Source: Lampris incognitus (taxonomy: Eukaryota; Chordata; Actinopteri; Lampriformes; Lampridae). Taken from it: a stretch of 64,000 nt of DNA. The notes below the pieces were generated by a model that was not told where the DNA came from, made no database searches, and was given only the letters and a program-made list of their open reading frames with translations. A program made the position numbers and the translations under genes. The stretch is from assembly GCF_029633865.1 (NCBI RefSeq), contig NC_079212.1:103331584-103395583 (forward strand), in the 5' to 3' direction. Each line of letters starts with the position of its first letter. Within the stretch, counting starts at the first letter, position 1. Below, piece after piece: positions 55,741 to 64,000 of this stretch.

Positions 55741-57789
55741 GTGTTTTACACCTTGAAATTTCTTTGTAGTCAAGTGTGGGGGTGTTTACTGTCTTCTCAG
55801 CTGTTTCTACCCATACGTCGAGGAAATCTATTTAGTGCTTTCTTTAGAAAAAAAACTAATGAACCACTACTTGACCAATAGCATCCCATAGTCTGTGTTG
55901 TGTTTTTAGATTATGCTCTTTTTCTGATTCATGCTGACATTGGATTCATGTATGTATTCATACATTCATACATGCATCCATTCATAATGTATTAATTCAT
56001 TTTCTGATTCAATAACACATTAGGGGGCTCTCATGCTTGACCAGTGCTACATTGACAGACAGGATAATCATTAGTCACTCATGTCATATGGGTAGACCGC
56101 CCAGTCGCCCACTAAAAGTGCCCACTGGTGAGATTATTTGAGATTTGTGACATCACTATTTGTAGCAGTACAATGAGTCAAGTCTGTACATTCAATATGC
56201 ATTTTACAGGGTGTAGCATTCAGTACACACACATCTTGTTGAGTATTTGGAGCTTGCCCACCAAATCGCAACACTCTTGGGTCATTCTTGCACCCTGATC
56301 TCACAGAAGTTTCCCACATCTTCATAAATAGAGTTGGACTATTTTGGAAAATTTGACAAGTTTGTTGTTTGTTATTGAAAGAAATTGGAAGGTATTTCAT
56401 GTCAAAAGACAATTTCCATATTACGTTTAATATGTGTTTTGTGTTTTATGTTGGGGCAACTGAGTTTTCAGACTGCAGATGACCAACGTAATATGTCTTA
56501 CCGAGCACAAGGGAATAATGCCAGAAGAGTCTGATTTTATAGAAAAAGACAAACACGAGAACAATCAGCAAAGGGAATGTGTGCTGACCTCTCAACCTTT
56601 TCAGTCATAGCTTTAAATGAAATGCTTAGACAGTTCTATGCTGCTGTAGCATTAACAAAGGAGGAGGACTACTGTGGAACAAGTTTTGTAGTATTGCAGT
56701 ATGCAGCAGTAGAACAAGACTAGTCAGTACATTCAGTACATACCATTCAGTACATATCATTCAGCATATACCATTTGAAACTCAGAAAAAATCAAAATCT
56801 ACAATTTTCATTTAAAAATTATTTGTCTCTTCAATTTCCCCACCACTACCTTTCAGTATACACAGTTGTATTGTAGCTAGTACTGAGTCCAAACTTTTTT
56901 ACAGTCTGATTTCTAATTTGGTGAGCAGGCTGTTTCAAGTCAGTAATCAATCGCACCCTTAGTCTATCACTGTTGAGACAAGTAGGTGGACTGTAATATC
57001 TTAAAGAAATACTGCAGTCACATGATATTTACCTCTTCCGCTGAACTGGAACTCATGGGAATGTGTTGTTATAGTATGACGATTATGCCATGCAGCTGCA
57101 GTGCATGTGCTCTGACCAACAACTGCTAAATTAGGGACAGACTTCATCTTCAATGACAAGTAGACCAAATCGGAAACAGACCTGACATCCAGGCCCAGCT
57201 GATAATTACCTCAACTCCACCTGTTTTAATTCTAATTAACTCCATATATCATGAATCCCCAGAAATGCAGCATGGATAATTTGGCACAGAAACTCAGAAA
57301 TACAATTTCACCATGTGACTACAGTATATCTTTAACTAGCAATAGCTGTATGTGCAAGTGCAGATGCAAGGTAAGAGGGTATTGTAATCATAAAGCAAGG
57401 CATAGCTGTAAGTGTTGATTCCAGGATGCGGGGATGCACTGTTGCACTTTGTTGATTTGTCATGGGCAGTACTCAAAGACTCATCTGTGGGGGTAAGGTG
57501 CCTAATTGACTAGTCCAATGAAATGCCTGAACACATATAGGTTTAATGCTCTAATAGCTAGGTAGGTAATTTAGTAGGTGATGTTGCCTGCGAAGATTTG
57601 CTTTCCTGTATGGTAACCTCTAACAGGTCAGTTTTTGAATCATGATATTGTTTAATATATCGGCTTTTTGTCCGAGTTGGTCTTCATTGTGAATGTTTAC
57701 TCTATGTTCCTTGCTCATTTTGTGAATAAGATTAGGGATGTCATGTTAAACATCTCCCCCTCATCTACCCCCTTGAACATATCTCCATC
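55741..57789. other. Intergenic DNA, no gene recognised
   Basis: Short repeats of CATACATTCATACATGCATC type at 55955-55985 and CAGTACATACCATT at 56728-56775. No coding, RNA or known mobile sequence seen. Confidence 0.35.
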
Positions 57790-58254
57790 TTGCCCCATCT
57801 CTTTTTGATTCTTTTTTGCTGATCTCTTTCATTGACCTCACTGATATGGTGAGCAATATGACACCTTCCTCAAGTCCCCTAGATATTTCACTATAATCCT
57901 TGCTTAAGAATGCCCTTTGGTCTATTGGTAATTGTGTGATTTCAATTTTAAATGTTTCACTTAAATAAGGTAGGGTCCCTATTTATTTTAAACATGCTGT
58001 TGTTCTACTGCTGCTTGATCTCAGTGCAGCTTTAGATACTTTTGACCACCACATATTGATTGATAAGCTCAGACAGTGGGCGGGCATCTCTGAGAGTGCC
58101 CTGGAGTGGTTCTCGTCTTACCTGTTGGATAGGAATTTTTCTGTGTCTGTAGGTAAATTTGTGTCTGCTGCATGTGCCCTGTACTGTGGTGTGCCCCAAG
58201 GCTTGGTCCTGGGTCCATTTCTTTCTTCTTTTTTTTTGTTTTTTGCCATATATA

Positions 58255-59889
58255 CAGTGCATCCGGAAAGTATTCACACCCCTTCACTTTCCCGACATTT
58301 TGTTATGTTACAGCCTTATTCCAAAATGGATTAATTCCATTTTTTTCTCATCAATCTACACACAATACCCCATCATGAAAAAGTGAAAAAGGTTTTGTAG
58401 AAATTTTTGCAAATTTATTAAAAATAAAAAACTGAAATATTGGATGTACATAAGTATTCACACCCTATGCTATGACACTCAAAATTGAGCTCAGGTTCAT
58501 CCTGTTTCCACTGATCATCCTTGAGATGTTTCTACATCTTGATTGGAGTCCACCCGTAGTAAATTCAATTGATCGGACATGATTTGGAAAGGCACACACC
58601 TATCTATATAAGGTCCCACTGTTGACAGTGGATGTCAGAGCAGAAACCAAGCCGTGAAGTCAAAGGAATTGTTTGTGGACCTCCGAGACAGGATTGTATC
58701 GAGGCACAGATCTGGGGAAGGGTACAAAACAATTTCTACAGCTTTGAAAGTCCCAAAGAGCACAGTGGTCTCCAACATTCATAAATGGAAGAAGTTTTGA
58801 TCCGCCAGGACTCTTCCTAGAGCTGGCCGCCCAGCCAAACTGAGCAATTAGGGGAGAGGGGCCTTGGTCAGGGAGGTGACAAAGAACCCGATGGTCACTC
58901 TGACAGAGCTCCAGCATTCCTCTGTGGAGATGGGAGAACCTTCCAGAAGGACAACCATCTCTGCAGCACTCCACCAATCAGGCCTTTATGGTAGAGTGGC
59001 CGGACGGAAGCCTCTGCTCAGTAAAAGGCACATGACAGCCCGCTTGGAGTTTGCCAGAAAGCACCTAAAGTACTCTCAGACCATGAGAAACAAGATTTTC
59101 TGGTCTGATGGAACCAAGATTGAACTCTTTGGCCTGAATGCCAAACATCACGTCTGGAGGAAACCAGGCACCTCTCATCACCTTGCTAATACCATCCCTA
59201 CAGTGAAGCATGGTGGTGGCAGCATCATGCTGTGGGGATGTTTTTCAGCGGCAGGAACTGGGAGACTAGTCAGGCTCGAGGGAAGATGAATGGAGCAAAG
59301 TACAGAGAGATCCTTGATGAAAACCTGCTCCAGAGCACTCAGGACCTCAGACTGGGGCGAAGGTTTACCTTTCAACACAACAATGACCCTAAGCACACAG
59401 CCAAGACAACGAAGGAGTGGCTTCGGGACAAGTCTGTGAATGTCCTTGAGTGGCCCAGCCAGAGCCCAGACTTGAACCCCATTGAACATCTCTGGAAAGA
59501 CCTGAAAATAGCTGTGCAGCGACACTCCCCATCTAACCTTACAGAGCTCGAGAGGATCTGCAGAGAAGAATGGGAGAAATACCCCAAATATAGGTGTGCC
59601 AAGCTTGTAGCTTCATACCCAAGAACATTTGAGGCTGTAATCGCTGCCAAGGGTGCCTCAACCAAGTACTGAGTAAAGGGTGTGAATACTTATGTACATG
59701 CAATATTTCTGTTTTTTATTTTAAATAAATTTGCAAAAATTTCTGCAAAACCTTTTTTACTTTGTCATTATGGGGTATTGTATGTAGATTGATGAGAGGA
59801 AAAAAAAGGAATTTAATCCATTTTGGAATAAGGCTGTAACATAACAAAATGTGGGGAAAGTAAAGGGGTGTGAATACTTTCCAGATGCA

Positions 59890-59892
<3 letters not shown>
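58255..59892 (+). mobile_element. Tc1-like transposon (copy b)
   Basis: Same family as copy a at 11651: tips CAGTGCATCCGGAAAGTATT and complement; TA at 58253-58254 and 59893-59894. Inserted at ATATATACAG within the LINE RT gene. Confidence 0.95.
58652..59671 (+). pseudogene. Tc1 transposase copy b, inactivated
   Basis: The start codon is GTG (ATG in copy a). TGA near 58797 and TAG near 58850 break the helix-turn-helix region; one base is lost near 59281. Of the catalytic residues, the first D (WSDGTK) and the E (PIEHLW) remain, but the second is Asn (QHNNDPKH). It keeps the normal stop after ASTKY (59670-59672), which shows that copy a lost its stop. Confidence 0.93.

Positions 59893-59953
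<61 letters not shown>
59893..59953. repeat. (TA)30 microsatellite at the Tc1 target duplication
   Basis: Perfect TA run starting with the TA duplicated by Tc1 copy b. Confidence 0.97.
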
Positions 59954-59955
<2 letters not shown>

Positions 59956-59973
59956 CCTCTTAGGCATATTATA

Positions 59974-61602
59974 CAGTGGCTTGCAAAAGTATTCATACCC
60001 CTTGAACTTTTCCACATTTTGTCATATTTCGACCACAAACATAAATATATTTTGTTGGAATTTTATGTGAAAGACCAACACAAAGTGGCACACAACTGTG
60101 AAGTACAAAGAACATTATACATGATTTAAAAAAATGTTTACAAATAAAAAACTGAAAAGTGCGGTGTGCAAAAGTATTCAGCCCCCCTGAGTCAATACTT
60201 TGTGGAACCGCCTTTTGCTGCAATTACAGCTGCAAGTCTTTTGGGGTATGTCTCTACCAGCTTTGCACATCTAGAGACTGAAATTTTTGCCCATTCTTCT
60301 TTGCAAAACAGCTCAAGCTCAGTCAGATTAGATGGAGAGCGTTTGTGAACGGCAGGTTTCAGATCTTGCCACAGATTCTCAATTGGATTTAGGTCTGGAC
60401 TTTGACTGGGCCATTCTAACACATGAATCTGTTTTGTTTTAAACCATTCCATTGTAGCCCTGGCTTTATGTTTAGGGTCGTTGTCCTGCTGGAAGGTGAA
60501 CCTCTGCCCCAGTCTCAAGTCTTTTGCAGACTCCAACAGGTTTTCTTCCAAGATTGCCCTGTATTTGGCTCCATCCATCTTCCCATTAACTCTGACCATA
60601 TTCCCTGTCCCTGCTGAAGAGAAGCACCCCCAGAGCATGATGCTGCCACCACCATGTTTGACAGTGGGGATGGTGTGTTCAGAGTGATGTGCAGTGTTAT
60701 TTTTCCGCCACACATAGCGTTTTGCATTTAGGCCAAAAAGTTCAATTTTGGTCTCATCTGACCAGAGCACCTTCTTCCACATGTTTGCTGTGTCCCTCAC
60801 ATGGCTTCTGGCAAACTGCAAACGGGACTTCTTATGGTTTTCTTTTAACAATGGCTTTCTTCTTGCCACTCTTCCATAAAGGCCAGATTTGTGCAGTGCA
60901 CGACCAATAGTTTTCCTGTGGACAGATTCCCCCACCTGAGCTGTGGATCTCTGCAGTTCGTCGAGAGTCACCATGGGCCTCTTGGCTGCATCTCTGATCA
61001 GTGCTCTTCTTGTTCGGCCTGTAAGTTTAGGTGGACGGTCGTGTCTTGGTAGGTTTGCAGTTGTGCCATATTCTTTCCATTTCCGGATGATGGATTGAAC
61101 AGTGCTCCATGAGATATTCAAAGCTTGGGAAATCTTTTTATAGCCTAACCCTGCTTTAAACTTCTCCACAACTTTATCCCTGACCTGTCTGGTGTGTTCC
61201 TTGGACTTCATGATGCTGTTTGCTCCCCAATATTCTCTTAACAAACCTCTGAGGCCGTCACAGAACAGCTGTATTTGTACTGAGATTAGATTACACACAG
61301 GTTGACTCTATTTAGTCATTAGGTCAACATTCGATCATTCAGCAATCATCAGGCAACTTCTGAAGGCAATTGGTTGCACTCAGAGAAAAGAGGGCTGAAT
61401 ACTTTTGCACACCGCACTTTTCAGTTTTTTATTTGTAAAACATTTTTTAAATCATGTATAATTTTCTTTGTACTTCACAATTGTGTGCCACTTTGTGTTG
61501 GTCTTTCACATAAAATTCCAATAAAATATATTTATGTTTGTGGTCGTAACATGACAAAATGTGGAAAAGTTCAAGGGGTATGAATACTTTTGCAAGCCAC
61601 TG
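59974..61602 (-). mobile_element. Tc1-like transposon (copy c), complete, 1629 bp
   Basis: Tips CAGTGGCTTGCAAAAGTATT and complement; TA at 59972-59973 and 61603-61604; inverted repeats ~200 bp (for example 59974-60130 against 61445-61602). Confidence 0.95.
60192..61211 (-). CDS. Tc1-like transposase, intact 339 aa
   Basis: I chose the ATG at 61211 (MKSKEHTRQVRDKVVEKF), which fits the family start and length; an earlier in-frame ATG at 61298 adds 29 unrelated residues. Helix-turn-helix GYKKISQALNISWSTVQSII, the second HTH after a RHDRPPKLT linker (family GRPR), and the full DDE triad: LWSDETKIELFG (D), QQDNDPKHKA (D), PDLNPIENLW (E). No stops or shifts. Good candidate for a once or still active copy. 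Close in type to Sleeping Beauty-like Tc1 elements of fish. Confidence 0.93.
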   Translation of the reverse strand: MKSKEHTRQVRDKVVEKFKAGLGYKKISQALNISWSTVQSIIRKWKEYGTTANLPRHDRPPKLTGRTRRALIRDAAKRPMVTLDELQRSTAQVGESVHRKTIGRALHKSGLYGRVARRKPLLKENHKKSRLQFARSHVRDTANMWKKVLWSDETKIELFGLNAKRYVWRKNNTAHHSEHTIPTVKHGGGSIMLWGCFSSAGTGNMVRVNGKMDGAKYRAILEENLLESAKDLRLGQRFTFQQDNDPKHKARATMEWFKTKQIHVLEWPSQSPDLNPIENLWQDLKPAVHKRSPSNLTELELFCKEEWAKISVSRCAKLVETYPKRLAAVIAAKGGSTKY

Positions 61603-61792
61603 TAAGTAGTTTTGATGACATATCCTATGAATGCTATGCAGACGATACGCAAATGTATTTCTCATTCAACCCTCACTAGCCTGATTGTTTGACATCCATT
61701 AAAAGGCTAGATGGCAAATAAATTTTACAGCTAAAAACTGACAGGGCAGAAGTCCTTACTATCACCCCAGATGGTGTGATTTCTAACCCAAG

Positions 61793-62206
61793 CACTGAGG
61801 ATGCACAAACTAGTGCATTCTTAGTGCCGGTCCCAAGCCCGGATAAATGGGGAGGGTTGCATCAGGGAGGGCATCCGGCATAAAGCCTTTACCAAATCAA
61901 ATATGTGGCTCATAAATCAGATTTCCATACCAGATCAATCGAGGACCGGGTTACCAAAAACCGCCATCAGTACTGTTTGCCAGCAGGGTGCCGGTGGAAA
62001 CTATGCTACTGTTGGTTGAAGGAGAAGGAGAGGGAGAAGGCATGTCCAGAGGCAGCGGGATAGGAGGAAGGGTAGGAGTATGGAGGTGAGAGTCAGAACT
62101 TTGAATGTTGGCACTATGGCTGGTAAAGGGAGAGAGCTTGCCGAGGTATTGGAGAGAAGGAAGGTAGATATACTGTGTGCAAGATACCAGGTGGTAGGGG
62201 AGTAAG
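61793..62206 (+). mobile_element. RTE-type LINE, 5' end fragment 2
   Basis: 5' UTR block CACTGAGGATGCACAAACTA, shared with 42870, then the start of the endonuclease in the frame RTLNVGTMAGKGRELAEVLE and RRKVDILCVQ (~62094-62190). It breaks off at 62206 where gypsy gag begins. Confidence 0.8.
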
Positions 62207-62238
62207 CAGGCCCACCGCTCCCACAACGCGCATCACGC

Positions 62239-63849
62239 ACATCACCACCCCCAGCGCCATCAACTTCGGCTAAGGAACCATGGGTTGCCCCGCCCGATAA
62301 GTATGATGGAGATTTTGGACTTTGTCGCCCTTTTTTGATGCAGTGTGAGATTGTGTTTAACCAGCAGCCCCAGTCATATTCCACGGATGGAGCCAAAGTC
62401 GCTTACATCATGGGTCTTCTCCGGGGAAGCGCCCTGGATTGGGCTACAGCGGTGTGGGAAATGTGGGCCTCCACTTCCTCATCCTACCCTGAGTTCACCA
62501 CTGCTTTTCGCCAGGTTTTTGATCCTCCCGTGCGGGGAAAGGATGCGTCAAAAAGACTGATCTCTCTCCGCCAGGGTTCCCGCAGCGTCGTCGACTACTC
62601 AGTTGAGTTCCGTACGCTATCAGTGGAGAGCGGATGGAACAACGAGTCCCTCCAGGCCGGGTTTTCCAACGGGCTAAGCGAATCCATAAAGGACGAATTG
62701 GTTTCCTACCCCGAGCCTGGAGGGTTGGAGGAATTGGTTACCCTGGCCATTCGTGTGGACAACCGTCTCCGGGAGCTGAGGCGAGAGAGGACGTGCCGCT
62801 TTCCTGGTCACAACAACTTACCACGGGCCACACCTCCAAACTCTGGGGGCCGAGCTCGCTCGACTGAGGTTGCCGTCCTCCGAGAAAGCCCGAGGCATGA
62901 CTCTTCCCCAGCTTCGGAGCCGATGCAACTTGGCCGCTTCCGGCTCAACCCGGAGGAGCGTCAACGCCGCATCACCGAGAACAGCTGCTTGTATTGTGGT
63001 CAGCCTAGTCACTTTCTCGCCGCCTGCCCCCACCGTTCCGTCAAACTAGCAGGCTCACGAGAGAGGGGGAGGATCCTCGTGAGCCCAACTGTCTGTCCTC
63101 TGTCTCCTCGTCCACGTACCCAGTTGCAAGCTACCATCAGTTTTAAAGGTCAGTCCACTAAACTTTTGGCTTTAATTGACTCTGGAGCTGATGAAAGCTT
63201 TTTGGATGCAAGTGTTGTGAAGCAGCTAGGTCTTGCCATTGTGAGTCTGGACCAGCCTCTTGAAGCTAATGCCCTGGATGGACGTCTCCTGGCCCGGATA
63301 ACCTCTAAGACCGAGCCTGTGCGCCTCCTGTTGTCGGGAAACCATCAAGAGGAGTTAAGTTTTTTCGTTATCAATTCTCCCTTTGTTCCCATTATACTTG
63401 GTCATCCCTGGCTGGTTAAGCATAGTCCCCATATTGATTGGTCATCGGCCAGAATTTCAAGTTGGAGTCCTGTCTGTCATGCCATATGCCTCCAGTCTGC
63501 TCTGCCTCAGTCTGTCCCCTGTCAGGTGTCAAGCTCTGAGACCTCTGACCTGTCACTGGTGCCTCCAGAGTACCATAACCTCCAAGCCGTGTTCAACAAG
63601 CAGCAATCTCTCTCCCTGCCTCCTCATCGCCCCTATGATTGCGCTATTGACCTGCTGCCGGGCGCTCCCCTCCCCAGCAGCCGCCTATATAGCCTCTCCA
63701 AGCCTGAGCAGGAGTCCATGGAGAGATACATCAAGGACTGCTTGGCTGCTGGTCTTATTCGCCCATCATCATCACCCCTTGGTGCGGGGTTCTTTTTTGT
63801 GGCCAAGAAGGACAGACCCTCCGGCCGTGTATTGACTATAGAGGCCTAA
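62239..63849 (+). CDS. gag-pol of Sushi-like gypsy element: capsid, zinc knuckle, protease, RT start
   Basis: Open from the 5' break. Capsid part: [27 protein letters not shown] and [13 protein letters not shown], as in Sushi-type gag, the same ancestry as mammalian PEG10/RTL genes. One zinc knuckle [14 protein letters not shown] (~62986-63030). Aspartic protease [13 protein letters not shown] (~63172-63210) with ILGHPWL downstream. The start of reverse transcriptase reads [32 protein letters not shown] and FFVAKKD. A frameshift near 63825-63845 makes this frame stop at 63849; the next frame continues with [18 protein letters not shown] and [15 protein letters not shown] to the window end. 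The shown start of the longest frame at 62335 (TTG) is not the real start. Confidence 0.85.
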   Translation, partial: TSPPPAPSTSAKEPWVAPPDKYDGDFGLCRPFLMQCEIVFNQQPQSYSTDGAKVAYIMGLLRGSALDWATAVWEMWASTSSSYPEFTTAFRQVFDPPVRGKDASKRLISLRQGSRSVVDYSVEFRTLSVESGWNNESLQAGFSNGLSESIKDELVSYPEPGGLEELVTLAIRVDNRLRELRRERTCRFPGHNNLPRATPPNSGGRARSTEVAVLRESPRHDSSPASEPMQLGRFRLNPEERQRRITENSCLYCGQPSHFLAACPHRSVKLAGSRERGRILVSPTVCPLSPRPRTQLQATISFKGQSTKLLALIDSGADESFLDASVVKQLGLAIVSLDQPLEANALDGRLLARITSKTEPVRLLLSGNHQEELSFFVINSPFVPIILGHPWLVKHSPHIDWSSARISSWSPVCHAICLQSALPQSVPCQVSSSETSDLSLVPPEYHNLQAVFNKQQSLSLPPHRPYDCAIDLLPGAPLPSSRLYSLSKPEQESMERYIKDCLAAGLIRPSSSPLGAGFFFVAKKDRPSGRVLTIEA

Positions 63850-64000
63850 ATAACATCACAGTCAAGAATAAGTACCCTCTGCCCCTCATGACTTCCGCTT
63901 TTGATTCTCTCCAGGGAGCCACAGTGTTCACTAAACTAGACCTCCGCAATGCTTACCACCTGGTCCGGGTTCGAGACGGAGATGAATGGAAGACTGCCTT
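63850..64000 (+). pseudogene. Continuation of reverse transcriptase in a shifted frame
   Basis: Reads [18 protein letters not shown] and [12 protein letters not shown], the conserved start of gypsy RT, out of frame with the preceding ORF. It leaves the window before the catalytic box. Confidence 0.85.

Larger units (their letters stand above)
57790..61790 (+). mobile_element. L2-like LINE remnant interrupted by two Tc1 elements
   Basis: Left piece (to 58254): LLLDLSAALDTFDHHILI-type palm (shifted), WFSSYLLDRNFSVSV and GVPQGLVLGPFLSS. Middle piece 59956-59971 and right piece from 61605: after removing the Tc1s the frame joins FAIY...PLRHIISSFDD to SYECYADDTQMYFSF, the catalytic YADD. It then decays (LKTDRAEVLTITPDGVIS) and stops at the RTE fragment. 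So two independent Tc1 insertions landed in one reverse transcriptase gene. Confidence 0.82.
62208..64000 (+). mobile_element. Second Ty3/gypsy element (Sushi-like), gag to RT, runs off right edge
   Basis: No 5' LTR precedes it; the sequence begins inside gag directly at the RTE fragment. Gag, protease and the start of reverse transcriptase are present and well preserved. Its G+C content is above that of its surroundings. Identity to the Sushi-type group is from the gag pattern. Confidence 0.85.

Noticed and set aside
61212-61298. 29-residue N-terminal extension of the Tc1 transposase at 60192
   Set aside because: The extension is not part of the family; the second Met matches the usual start and length.

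Overview
This window is nuclear DNA from a ray-finned fish, most likely a percomorph-type teleost. The evidence is intron-split odorant-receptor genes of the fish OR131-2-like type, typical fish Tc1 transposons, L2/Rex1/RTE LINEs, Ty3/gypsy elements, a tRNA-derived SINE, a Penelope-like element and many microsatellites. There are no operons or bacterial features. Host coding sequence is sparse; most of the 64 kb is transposable elements, often nested.

Host genes: an odorant-receptor cluster, all on the minus strand. Gene C (exons between 13656 and 9395) is incomplete, because the exon for the last two membrane segments was not found. Gene B (24641 to 19948, three coding exons, 327 aa) and gene A (54757 to 53362, two coding exons, 324 aa, with a probable 5' UTR exon and TATA box near 55.6 kb) look intact. 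Fragment D (48398 to 47934) is a frameshifted partial copy of gene A.

Layout. 1-9.4 kb: an hAT transposase exon running off the left edge, a truncated RTE/Rex3-like LINE with target duplication, a near full-length L2-clade LINE in reverse, hairpin repeats, and a tiny LTR element inserted in an hAT remnant. 9.4-24.7 kb: OR genes C and B, whose introns and flanks hold two Tc1 elements (one rebuilt as a near-perfect 1.2-kb palindrome), a SINE and an L2 LINE. 26.6-39.7 kb: a second tiny LTR element, then a Ty3/gypsy retrotransposon (200-bp LTRs, TSD AATAG) broken by an 884-bp hAT-type element (8-bp TSD) and by a 6.79-kb DNA transposon. That transposon has ~0.55-kb inverted repeats and a 1.5-kb-codon ORF whose FEN/XPG-like acidic motifs and cysteine clusters point to the Academ superfamily. 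41-47 kb: an intact-ORF Tc1-like transposase, fragments of RTE and Rex1-type LINEs, a Penelope-like GIY-YIG fragment in inverted repeats, and a tRNA-Gln-like pseudogene. 47-51 kb: a duplicated block with a piggyBac-like repeat, a third tiny LTR element, OR fragment D and an intact Tc1. 53-64 kb: OR gene A, then an L2-like LINE carrying two Tc1 insertions about 100 bp apart, an RTE 5' fragment and the gag-pol of a second gypsy element leaving at the right edge.

The two most interesting items are the Academ-like element, whose target site can be read exactly because it interrupts a retrotransposon reading frame, and the three 360-420-bp LTR elements (TRIM-like), which combine tRNA-Leu primer-binding sites with tRNA-like, possibly Pol III-competent, sequence inside their LTRs.
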